From contig DAME01000025.1 in NCBI GenBank assembly GCA_002499545.1, forward strand, positions 1 through 64,000: DNA of 64,000 bases. The letters run 5' to 3'. The stretch is from Euryarchaeota archaeon UBA88. GTDB lineage: Archaea; Thermoplasmatota; Poseidoniia; Poseidoniales; Poseidoniaceae. How positions within the stretch are numbered: position 1 is the stretch's first letter; every line of letters begins with the position of its first letter. The notes beneath the pieces were generated by a model. It did not search any database and was not told the origin of the DNA. It saw only the letters and a program-made list of their open reading frames with translations. The position numbers were made by a program, and so were the translations under genes. Below are positions 46,194 through 53,945 of the stretch, in pieces.

Positions 46194-46904
46194 ACTCATT
46201 TCCCACGGGATGACTTCTGGTATTTCACCGAAAAGGTTTGCAGGTAACGCTGTTTTTATTTTAGAAACCGAACCTAACCCGGCAGTCACTTCGTTTTGCC
46301 AAGCCTCAAACTCTGGGAAGGAAGCCATAGAAAGTACTGGATTGTGTTCACGGTTCCAGTCCAGGGTTTGCATTTCAGTGCCCGGGGGGTCGTGGCCAGT
46401 GCAGACGAGTAGGTGGCCGTCAAGTTCTTTCAATTTCTTGAGAGAATCCCAATGGTCCTGAAGGCGACCGCTCGGGAGGTCATCTCGTCCTACGCCCCCT
46501 TTACCAGTGAACAGGAAGTCACCAGTGAAGAGGTGCATTGGAGTTTCGATGAGCATGTGATCGTTGGTGTGACCGGGAACGTGGTGAGCCTTCAGGGAAA
46601 ACGTTCCAAGCGCCACTGCTTCACCTTCGCTGAGGTACTTCGAGACGCCAAGACATGCAGTAGAATGCCACATGACATAGTCACACCCAGTTGTTTCGCG
46701 AAGTGAATAACAGGCCGTAATGTGGTCTGCGTGAGTGTGGGTCGCCAGAGCATACTTCAACGTAGCACCTTTGGATTCTATAACTTCAAGGTACGTACCC
46801 ATGAAATCATACACTGGGTCGATGAGAAGAGCCGAAGAAGATTCTTCATCGATAAGCAGGTAGGTCTTGGCCCACCCAGTCGCATTGAGTTGTTCAAAGT
46901 ACAT
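46188..46904 (-). CDS. MBL-fold hydrolase, ETHE1-like persulfide dioxygenase candidate
   Basis: 238 aa from ATG 46904. The metal motif THTHADHITACYSLR matches ETHE1/SDO THxHADHITG. Other ligands: HVPGHTNDHMLI, FTGDFLFTGKGGVGR and CTGHDPPG. ETHE1 enzymes oxidise glutathione or CoA persulfide with one Fe(II). Here the GCGRTDF pattern is GGVGRDD, so a close relative such as a glyoxalase II-like or rhodanese-linked hydrolase is possible. The start lies 57 bp from the divergent NUDIX gene. Confidence 0.72.
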   Translation of the reverse strand: MYFEQLNATGWAKTYLLIDEESSSALLIDPVYDFMGTYLEVIESKGATLKYALATHTHADHITACYSLRETTGCDYVMWHSTACLGVSKYLSEGEAVALGTFSLKAHHVPGHTNDHMLIETPMHLFTGDFLFTGKGGVGRDDLPSGRLQDHWDSLKKLKELDGHLLVCTGHDPPGTEMQTLDWNREHNPVLSMASFPEFEAWQNEVTAGLGSVSKIKTALPANLFGEIPEVIPWEMSS

Positions 46905-46960
46905 GAAATTACGATACCGCACATGTACTTGAACAATACGATTGAATCCTTTCCTGTACT

Positions 46961-47719
46961 GTGCGTGCGAGCATTGATGAGACACGCCTAAGACGCATTG
47001 TCATGCAGCCTACTGAAGTGGTCCACTTGGAACACGATGGAAAGGTCTTACTTGTTGATCAAAACGGTCACGGACCCCTGATTCCTATCGCTGGTAGAAC
47101 TTCGGCTGACCAAGTATTGCGTTTCCCTACCCCAGCAGAAGTTGACGCGCTGGGGATAGAGTGGAAGAAAATCCGTGAAACTCGAATTGTTTTCGGAACG
47201 ATGGTACATTGTGTGCTCAAGGGATACCCAAAAATCGAATGGCCAAAGCATTGGGCTTGGAAAGATGCCCTCATTGCTGATAATTCGGTTGACCCAGTAG
47301 CACGAGAAGCAATTTACCGTTCGCTGCACCGACTTGTTTCAAAGGTCATGATCTGCAACGATGCAGGAGAAGTGCTCATGGGAAAGGTAGAACGTGGACA
47401 TTTCCATGGATTTTGGACGCTACCTGGCGGCTACATGGATCATGATGAGCATCCAAGCACCGGCTGTGTTCGCGAGACGTTCGAAGAACTTGGATTAAGT
47501 CTCATCCTTGAGAACAGCGAGCCTGTGGTCACCCAAAAAATATTCACCGATGAAGGAATCTCATTCGTATCGTTTACATACCGTTCGAAATGGAACGGCA
47601 ACTTCGACGAACTTCGTTTGCAAACAGAAGAAATTTCGGAAGTGAAATGGTTCTCCCCAAAAGATGCTATTGAGGCAGCAGTATCACATTTTGACAGCGA
47701 GGCACTGCGGACTTTGTGA
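46961..47719 (+). CDS. NUDIX hydrolase
   Basis: 252 aa from GTG 46961; ATG 47003 is an alternative. An N-terminal domain of about 130 residues without recognised family precedes the NUDIX fold. The box is complete: GYMDHDE, then seven residues, then RETFEELGL (Gx5Ex7REUxEExGU). The TLPGGY before it is also typical. It probably hydrolyses a nucleoside diphosphate derivative such as ADP-ribose or NADH. The N-terminal domain may give specificity or act as a zinc-less NudC-like module. The stop abuts the alaS stop exactly (TGATCA). Confidence 0.85.
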   Translation: MRASIDETRLRRIVMQPTEVVHLEHDGKVLLVDQNGHGPLIPIAGRTSADQVLRFPTPAEVDALGIEWKKIRETRIVFGTMVHCVLKGYPKIEWPKHWAWKDALIADNSVDPVAREAIYRSLHRLVSKVMICNDAGEVLMGKVERGHFHGFWTLPGGYMDHDEHPSTGCVRETFEELGLSLILENSEPVVTQKIFTDEGISFVSFTYRSKWNGNFDELRLQTEEISEVKWFSPKDAIEAAVSHFDSEALRTL

Positions 47720-50569
47720 TCAAAGACCGAGACTCGTTCGCGCAGCGGTCAATGCATCGTTTAATCCGTCGGGATTAGACCCTCCGCCTTGAGCCAGAGT
47801 GGGACGACCCCCACCTCCACCGTTGATATGATGCGCTATCGCACGAAGTAAATCTACGGCATTGTAACGCTCAGATGCGGCGGTGTTTTCAGTGACTGCA
47901 ATCATTAACTTCCCGCCACCTTCTCGAGAACCGAGTACGGCAAGGGTTGGCGTAGATGCATCAAGCGTCAATTCCTTGAGCATCTTGGTCATCTTTTTCA
48001 GGTCGCCCGTGACTTCCATGACTACGATTCGAACGCCGTCAATATCGTGAGAGTCATCACCGCCGCCCTGCGTTCGCAAACGAACAATTTCAGCTTCCAA
48101 TTGCTGGATTTGCTTACGTTGGTCTTTCCATTCATTGTAGAAACGCTCGGTTGTTTTGGGTAGTTCTGAAACTGGTATCCCGTAAACATCACTGGCCTTT
48201 CGAAGCAATTCATCTTGCTCACGAGCATAGTCCAGCGCTGCCTGACCCGCAACGATGTGGAGGCGTTCAACTCCATCTTGAACGGCTGAAGAGCGAATGA
48301 CTCGGATGGAACCAATCTGGCCAAGTTCGTCGTGGTGCGTTCCACCACATGCTTGGATATCGTGGTCTGCGATTCGTAAAATACGGATTGAATTTCCTTT
48401 CGGAGCACCTCCTTGGTACAAGTCAAATCCGTACTTCTTATCGGCATCTTTACGGTTCAATTCCGTCTTTTCTGTACGTTGAATCTTACCGAGAACATCG
48501 TTAGCAATCCCTTCAATCGCATCGAGATCATCTCGCCCAAGACGACGGAAATGCGTAATGTCAAGACGACCAGATTCAATCGACTTGTTTGAACCAGCTT
48601 GGTAAATGTGCGGGCCGAGAATTCGACGAGCAGCGCCTCCTACAATGTGGACAGATGTATGATGATCCATCAATTGCTTTCGACGATTCCAATCCAATCG
48701 ACCATGAACTAAATCACCAATCTCGAATGGACCAGAAGTGAGGTGAATGATGTGTTGGCCCTGTTTACGTGTGTTGAGAATTTGGTGATGAACTGAATCG
48801 GTGGAAAGCGAACCGTAATCGCCTTCTTGGCCGCCACCTTCGGGGTAAAAACACGTCTTGTCCAACACCACACCGTGTGTAGCCCCAGCAGGATGGTCAT
48901 CACCGATGAGCGGATGGCAGGAAAGGACGCTTGCATCGAATTCTTTCTGTTGCACATCGTCGTAATAAAGCGGCACAGTTGTTGGAATGTTATCCATCAC
49001 TTCAACGATGGTTTTAGCTTCAACACTTTGAGCGGCTTTTTTGGCTATTCGTGCGTGCCGTTCAGCCATCTCAGCGGCAAATCCAGTTCGAACTTGTACG
49101 TTATTCCAACCGGCAGAACGAGCCAAATTGACAACCGTATCAGGAGCCAAACCATGTGAATCATTGAGTTGGAACAACACTTCATCGGGTATCGTTTCAA
49201 CGTCTTTTGCAAAGTGCTGTAACTGGGTTACAATCACGTTACCACCTTTACGAATCATTTCGCCGTAGCGTTCTTCTTCCAGTTGAAGAATTCCAAGAAT
49301 TCCATCTGGGGACTGCTTCATTGTCTGACCAGCGAGATTGACTTCCAAGTGATGCCGACCGAGTTCTGCCAGTGAGACTTTCAGACCGAGGTCGTCTCGA
49401 AGCCGAAGAGTTCTGCGGGCGAGCATTCGAGCAAGGTACCCCGCTTTCGCATTCGAGGGAACAAGTCCGTCACCGAGCATGTTCGAAAGAGCATGGAGAT
49501 GATCGGGAATAGCATAAATCTTCGATAACGGTTCTGTAACTGCAGAAAATTGTTCCACTGTAACCGTAACTCCACGTTCCGAAAGTCTACGAATGAACGT
49601 AGAACGTAGTTCTTCAGCATCTACGCCCGGCTCGATGTTCATGATACCGTTGAGACGACTCATTTCACCCAGTAGCTTGTTGAGGTTAAGCGACGGCCAC
49701 TTCGAAGTAATCGATTCAAAACCAGCCAATTCTTTGAGCCAAGCTACCGTCTCTGGATAAATTGCCTCGTAAATCGTAGGTGTCCCGGCTGCAGCCCAGC
49801 AAAAGCGTTCCAATCCATACCCCGTGTCAATGATTTGAAGCGGCATTTCCCTGTAGAAGTCACCTTTGAGTTCGATGTCCCCCTCAGGATGTTCTTCTAA
49901 GTTCATGAACACGAGGGTTGCGAGTTCAAGTCCACCAACAATGACTTCAACCGCTGCGCCAGCATTGCCCCCACCTGACCATGGGTTCTCAACATAGGTG
50001 ATTTCTGAAGTGTCGATTCCAAAGGTTCCAGTCATCAAGTCATGGCAGTATTGAACACATTCTTCCATCCAATAATACAACTTACCTTCCTGTGGGCGGT
50101 TGAATGCGTGATGTGCCATCATTTCAAACGTAGTCAGGTGACGGCCTGAGCGGCCGACAGCGTCTACATCCGTCAGACGGATACACGGCTGTGATATCGT
50201 CAACGGATTCGCCGGAGGTTCTACCTCTCCCGATGTGACATGCGGTTGGAAATCTGCAATTGATGCGATGGTCAAGTGGATATCGTCTCGCCAACGTGCT
50301 AAGACGGGATAGGGGTGAATACGTGTATGGTTGACACGCTCGAAGAACTGAAGAAATGATTCTCGCATAGCGTCCTTCAATGCTTTTCCTCGCATTGGAT
50401 AGCCTTCGATGAGCGGTGCTCCGATGAACGTGTATTCATCCTCAGTCGTATCACCACAGGTTTCCCGAACTGGATCTGTCGTCCAAAACCACAAGTCCGT
50501 AATACGGCATTTCTTACGGCTGTACCCCTCGTTTCGAAAAACGGCTAAATCAATTGGTGGCAATCCCAT
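47720..50569 (-). CDS. alaS: Alanyl-tRNA synthetase, archaeal type
   Basis: 949 aa from ATG 50569; the frame is open further upstream without similarity. The aminoacylation domain has TISQPCIRLTDVDAVGRSGRHLT and TFEMMAHHAFN, and GGGNAGAAVEVI near GLERFCW. An editing domain has the zinc pair HHTSVH and CGGTHHDELG. The C-terminal C-Ala dimerisation part ends with GGGGRPTLAQGGGSNPDGL. Archaeal AlaRS differs from the bacterial form in the N-terminal half, as seen here. It diverges from rtcB over 118 bp that holds an 8-bp inverted repeat. Confidence 0.94.
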   Translation of the reverse strand: MGLPPIDLAVFRNEGYSRKKCRITDLWFWTTDPVRETCGDTTEDEYTFIGAPLIEGYPMRGKALKDAMRESFLQFFERVNHTRIHPYPVLARWRDDIHLTIASIADFQPHVTSGEVEPPANPLTISQPCIRLTDVDAVGRSGRHLTTFEMMAHHAFNRPQEGKLYYWMEECVQYCHDLMTGTFGIDTSEITYVENPWSGGGNAGAAVEVIVGGLELATLVFMNLEEHPEGDIELKGDFYREMPLQIIDTGYGLERFCWAAAGTPTIYEAIYPETVAWLKELAGFESITSKWPSLNLNKLLGEMSRLNGIMNIEPGVDAEELRSTFIRRLSERGVTVTVEQFSAVTEPLSKIYAIPDHLHALSNMLGDGLVPSNAKAGYLARMLARRTLRLRDDLGLKVSLAELGRHHLEVNLAGQTMKQSPDGILGILQLEEERYGEMIRKGGNVIVTQLQHFAKDVETIPDEVLFQLNDSHGLAPDTVVNLARSAGWNNVQVRTGFAAEMAERHARIAKKAAQSVEAKTIVEVMDNIPTTVPLYYDDVQQKEFDASVLSCHPLIGDDHPAGATHGVVLDKTCFYPEGGGQEGDYGSLSTDSVHHQILNTRKQGQHIIHLTSGPFEIGDLVHGRLDWNRRKQLMDHHTSVHIVGGAARRILGPHIYQAGSNKSIESGRLDITHFRRLGRDDLDAIEGIANDVLGKIQRTEKTELNRKDADKKYGFDLYQGGAPKGNSIRILRIADHDIQACGGTHHDELGQIGSIRVIRSSAVQDGVERLHIVAGQAALDYAREQDELLRKASDVYGIPVSELPKTTERFYNEWKDQRKQIQQLEAEIVRLRTQGGGDDSHDIDGVRIVVMEVTGDLKKMTKMLKELTLDASTPTLAVLGSREGGGKLMIAVTENTAASERYNAVDLLRAIAHHINGGGGGRPTLAQGGGSNPDGLNDALTAARTSLGL

Positions 50570-50622
50570 GTGACATACCTCCCGAAGGGAACATACATTC
50601 CACTGCCCACCAGCCTTCAAAC

Positions 50623-50679
50623 CTTGTGGGTCATCTCTACATGAAAACGAGAACAATGCTCAAAGGTAAACCCCACAAG
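50623..50679. promoter_or_regulatory. Inverted repeat between alaS and rtcB
   Basis: CTTGTGGG at 50623-50630 is repeated in inverse as CCCACAAG at 50672-50679, with 41 bp between. The second arm ends 8 bp before the rtcB ATG. It may be a regulator site or a leader hairpin for rtcB; it could also be chance. Confidence 0.3.
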
Positions 50680-50687
50680 CAGCAGGC

Positions 50688-52163
50688 ATGACCGAAGACT
50701 GGCGCAAGTATCTATCGTCACTCGATGATGGCACCATGCGCATCAAGGCGCACGGGTCGATGAAAGTCGATGCACGGTTGATTACAGACCGTCAGCATCT
50801 GGACAATCATGCAGATGACAGAGGTCCTGAGCAACTCATCAATGCTGCAAGCCTACCTGGGATTGTCGGTGAAGCATGGGGTATGGCTGACTGGCATTTT
50901 GGCTATGGGTTACCAATCGGTGGCGTGATTGCTACCGATATCAATGACGGAGAACTCGGTGGTGCAGTCTCGCCAGGTGGTGTTGGTTTTGACATCAATT
51001 GCGGTGTTCGAATGCTTGCGTTGGATGCGACCGAAAGCGACATTCCAAATCTAAAAAAATTGGCCGGAAGACTCGCTGGAAGAGTTCCTGCGGGTGCATC
51101 AGGAAAGGGTGGATTATCCATCACTTCGTCGCAATTAGATGAACTCATAGTCGGCGGCGCTCAAGCCGCCTCGGAACTTGGGTTTGGTTACGATGAGGAT
51201 TTGAAGCATATCGAATCCAACGGCGTGCTTGATTCAGAGGGGTCAGATATCAGTCATCGAGCCAAAGAGCGTGGCTTACGAGCTCTTGGAACTCTCGGCA
51301 GTGGTAACCACTTTTTAGAATTACAAACGGTTGGAAAGACCGTCGACAAGGAGACTGCTGAAGCATGGGGGTTGTATGATGGGCAACTTGTCGCCATGAT
51401 TCATTCCGGTTCAAGAGGGCTCGGGCACCAAGTGTGCAGTGACCATGTACGGGCATTAGAACGACGTTACAAGCAACGCGGATCTGTCTGGGTAGAGGAA
51501 GAATGGGGTTTTGAGATTCAAGACCGACAACTCGCATCGGCCCCATTTCATTCTGACGAAGGCCAGGCCTATTTCCGAGACATGAATGCTGCAGCTAATT
51601 TTGCATTTGCAAACCGAAGTGCATTAGCGCACAGGCTTCGAGAAGTTCTCCGTTTGGAACTTGGAGTTGATGGCGAAGCTCGGACCTTGTACGATGTATC
51701 TCACAACATTGCCAAAGTGGAAACACATACAATCCATGGGTCGTCTTGTGTTTGTTGCGTTCATCGAAAGGGTGCAACCCGTGCCTTCAGTGGAGACAGT
51801 CCAGAGTTAGCGTCGATGGAGCATTCTCTTGGACAGCCGGTGTTGATTCCTGGAGATATGGGGACTGGTTCGTGGTTGATGGCAGGCCCAAAGCAGGGTC
51901 AAAACATAGCCTTTGGTTCGTCGTGCCACGGTGCTGGAAGAGCACTCTCACGTACCAAAGCGAAGCAAACCATAGATGGAAAAGCACTCAAACTCGAACT
52001 TGAACAGAAAGGAATTCGGATACATGCATCGACTCCGAACGTTCTCTCTGAGGAAGCCCCAAGCGCCTACAAGGATGTCGATGAGGTCATTGACTTGACC
52101 CACAAAGCGGGACTTGCTCGACCAGTCGTTCGACTAAGCCCGCTTGCAGTCATCAAAGGATGA
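50688..52163 (+). CDS. rtcB: RtcB RNA ligase (tRNA-splicing ligase)
   Basis: 491 aa. Mn2+/GTP-dependent ligase joining 2',3'-cyclic phosphate and 5'-OH tRNA halves. Motifs in order: MADWHFGYGLPIGG, GGVGFDINCGVRML (Cys metal ligand), LGTLGSGNHFLE, MIHSGSRGLGHQ, HGSSCVCCVHRKGATRAF, and SSCHGAGRALSR with His414, the residue that carries GMP. LARPVVRLSPLAVIKG closes the protein as in family members. Partner archease is at 10.4 kb and endA at 7.2 kb, so the splicing pathway is complete in this window though not in one operon. Confidence 0.95.
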   Translation: MTEDWRKYLSSLDDGTMRIKAHGSMKVDARLITDRQHLDNHADDRGPEQLINAASLPGIVGEAWGMADWHFGYGLPIGGVIATDINDGELGGAVSPGGVGFDINCGVRMLALDATESDIPNLKKLAGRLAGRVPAGASGKGGLSITSSQLDELIVGGAQAASELGFGYDEDLKHIESNGVLDSEGSDISHRAKERGLRALGTLGSGNHFLELQTVGKTVDKETAEAWGLYDGQLVAMIHSGSRGLGHQVCSDHVRALERRYKQRGSVWVEEEWGFEIQDRQLASAPFHSDEGQAYFRDMNAAANFAFANRSALAHRLREVLRLELGVDGEARTLYDVSHNIAKVETHTIHGSSCVCCVHRKGATRAFSGDSPELASMEHSLGQPVLIPGDMGTGSWLMAGPKQGQNIAFGSSCHGAGRALSRTKAKQTIDGKALKLELEQKGIRIHASTPNVLSEEAPSAYKDVDEVIDLTHKAGLARPVVRLSPLAVIKG

Positions 52164-52349
52164 TTACATGCAGTAATTGTTCGGCGGCTGACCTGGAATG
52201 GTCGGAGCTGAACCGCTGTGCACCCCATCTGGTTCTTCGCAAATAACGCTCAATAACGTATTCACGAGGTCTTTCAATTCATCAACTTGGCTCTGGAGAT
52301 CTCGCACTTGCTTGCGCATCTCCCCTTTCGTGTTTAGCTCTCGCTCCAT
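52164..52349 (-). CDS. Small coiled-coil protein, unknown
   Basis: 61 aa. A heptad-rich helix (MRKQVRDLQSQVDELKDLVNTLL) predicts a short dimeric coiled coil, followed by a proline-rich tail ending QPPNNYCM. It starts ATG 52349 and its stop abuts that of rtcB with no spacer, the same arrangement found for four other convergent pairs in the window, which favours a real gene. Function unknown; a comparison with related genomes would decide. Confidence 0.5.
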   Translation of the reverse strand: MERELNTKGEMRKQVRDLQSQVDELKDLVNTLLSVICEEPDGVHSGSAPTIPGQPPNNYCM

Positions 52350-52361
52350 ATTATCCCATCC

Positions 52362-52379
52362 GGAGAAGTTGCCTTCTCC
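52362..52379. terminator. Hairpin followed by T-run between rtcB block and tRNA-Thr
   Basis: On the plus strand, GGAGAAG, a 4-nt loop (TTGC) and CTTCTCC are followed by ATTTTTTG, a classical stem plus T-run. It could end rtcB readthrough; on the minus strand it lies in the leader of the small coiled-coil gene, 12 bp before its ATG. Which role applies is unclear. Confidence 0.35.
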
Positions 52380-52471
52380 ATTTTTTGATTTGTAAAAAAC
52401 GACTTATAGCCTTTGAGGCAAACTCTGGTTCCAAGCAGCGAATTTGGTGTCGAAAAGAACACGCGAAGCGG

Positions 52472-52477
52472 TTATAT
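52472..52477 (+). promoter_or_regulatory. TATA box of the tRNA-Thr gene
   Basis: TTATAT lies 27-32 bp upstream of the mature tRNA 5' end (52504), typical spacing for an archaeal box A starting transcription at or near the tRNA. Confidence 0.6.
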
Positions 52478-52503
52478 CACACCGGTTTGTCGCCAGCATT
52501 ACT

Positions 52504-52575
52504 GCCACCGTGGCTTAGCGGTATAGCACCTCATTGGTAATGAGGAGGTCGCGAGTTCAATTCTCGCCGGTGGCT
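52504..52575 (+). tRNA. tRNA-Thr (GGT anticodon)
   Basis: 72 nt, no intron, no encoded CCA. Acceptor stem GCCACCG pairs with CGGTGGC; D-arm GCTTAGCGGTATAGC; anticodon stem CCTCA/TGAGG with loop TTGGTAA, so anticodon GGT; T-stem GCGAG/CTCGC with loop TTCAATT. Discriminator base T. It converges on the tRNA-Ser gene 44 bp away. Confidence 0.93.
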
Positions 52576-52619
52576 CTTCCTCTGCGACGCAGCATGCACA
52601 CTGCTCAAAGATGTTGAGG

Positions 52620-52702
52620 CGCCGAGAGAGAGATTTGAACTCCCGAGGGACAGGCCCACGCGATTTCCAGTCGCGCGCACTACCAGGCTATGCGATCTCG
52701 GC
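52620..52702 (-). tRNA. tRNA-Ser (GGA anticodon)
   Basis: 83 nt class II tRNA on the minus strand, no intron. Acceptor GCCGAGA pairs with TCTCGGC; anticodon stem CGCGA/TCGCG with loop CTGGAAA gives anticodon GGA. A long variable arm (GGG/CCC stem) identifies serine. T-arm GGGAG/CTCTC with loop TTCAAAT; discriminator G as expected for Ser. Confidence 0.93.
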
Positions 52703-52727
52703 TTATCTTCATCGACCGGACTCCACC

Positions 52728-52733
52728 GTTTAA
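52728..52733 (-). promoter_or_regulatory. TATA box of the tRNA-Ser gene
   Basis: The minus strand reads TTAAAC 26-31 nt upstream of the tRNA-Ser 5' end, the same spacing as the box before tRNA-Thr. Confidence 0.5.
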
Positions 52734-52811
52734 CGCTCACCCTTGAACAGTCTCATGGAGGCAAGACAAATCGTGCGAAAGAACTCAAAGGTGGAGCGTT
52801 TACGGTAGAGT

Positions 52812-53945
52812 ATGTCGGAGCAGGCAGTTACTGCCGAACTGGTTGACGAAAGTCACGATGTATTACCGCTTCGGCTAAGAGATGTAAAACCATTTTACAA
52901 TTTTGCCCAATTTCATCCCGTCGCTGAATCAATTGACCGAATTCAATCAGAACTCAGATTCAAAGGGAAACTCGCTGCCAAAGAATGGGATCAACAGTAC
53001 TGGCTGACCCTGATAATGGGTGTAGTAGCCTTCTTGCTCGGTTCGGTTTCGCCTGAAATTTTCTCAGGTGGATCGCCAGACGATACTGGGATTCAAGGAT
53101 TGGAAGTCATCGGTGGGTTTGCATTCTTCCAAATGCTCGTTTCCATAGTGATTTGGGGTTGGTTCATATTACAAATTGCTCGTATGTTTCCCATCATGCG
53201 CGTCCATTCAATTTCGCTGCTGGTCTTCTGGAATGCCATCGTAATAGCCCAGTTAATGTTTCATCAGAATCAAATGAATTTCCCAGTTGGTGCATCTGTT
53301 TCCGACATGCTTGGTGGTACACTGGTTACCTTGACAGTTGTATTTTTCATCTACTTTTTTTGTAAAGCAGTCGTCGAAACTCGGGACCTCCACGTTGAAG
53401 AATACCACGTTCATGAGGACGTTCGTGTCATGGAAACTGAAATGGCTGAACATTCACTGATGGGCTGGGGTGTGATTTGTGTGGCGTGGTTCTTCCTCAT
53501 CAGCGTCTCAGCGTGGTCTGGAGCAAATTTTGTATCCGAACGGGGTGGTGAACGGATTGGCAGCTATTCTGTTCACATCATCACTGGGCTCCTCTCACTT
53601 CCAATATTCCTCATGATGGTGTGGTACCCTCATCGCATGCTTGGAACGGATGTTCGCGTTACAACCAAAGCAGCATTGCGTGCTGAGAGTCAGATGCAAG
53701 ACAGTACCGTAGCAACTACCTCGACTGCGTCTATATGCCCTGAGTGTGAGGCTGCTGTTCCGATTGTACGAGACAAGCTCGGCCAGATTCAGTTGCCATG
53801 CCCGACAGAGGGATGCACTGGATTTGATACAGCTGGTAAAAAATGTCCGCAGTGCACGACCACAATCCCGACGCGGTACGATTGCCCAAAATGCGGAATC
53901 AATGCACCGGTACTTGACTTCATTTCAGATTCGGAGGCATGGTGA
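52812..53945 (+). CDS. Membrane protein with C-terminal zinc ribbons
   Basis: 377 aa. A polar N-terminal 65 residues precede six or so membrane helices (for example LTLIMGVVAFLLGSV, FFQMLVSIVIWGWFILQIA, LVTLTVVFFIYFFC, WGVICVAWFFLISVSAW). The cytoplasmic C-terminus has Cys pairs CPECEAA, CPTEGC, CPQCTT and CPKCGIN, forming two zinc ribbons. Family unknown. The last base of its TGA is the first base of the cysteine desulfurase ATG, so they are translationally coupled. A link to Fe-S or sulfur handling is inferred only from that. Confidence 0.65.
   Translation: MSEQAVTAELVDESHDVLPLRLRDVKPFYNFAQFHPVAESIDRIQSELRFKGKLAAKEWDQQYWLTLIMGVVAFLLGSVSPEIFSGGSPDDTGIQGLEVIGGFAFFQMLVSIVIWGWFILQIARMFPIMRVHSISLLVFWNAIVIAQLMFHQNQMNFPVGASVSDMLGGTLVTLTVVFFIYFFCKAVVETRDLHVEEYHVHEDVRVMETEMAEHSLMGWGVICVAWFFLISVSAWSGANFVSERGGERIGSYSVHIITGLLSLPIFLMMVWYPHRMLGTDVRVTTKAALRAESQMQDSTVATTSTASICPECEAAVPIVRDKLGQIQLPCPTEGCTGFDTAGKKCPQCTTTIPTRYDCPKCGINAPVLDFISDSEAW

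Noticed and set aside
50570..50656. Longer N-terminus of AlaRS
   Set aside because: No family counterpart, and it would remove most of the divergent promoter region with rtcB.
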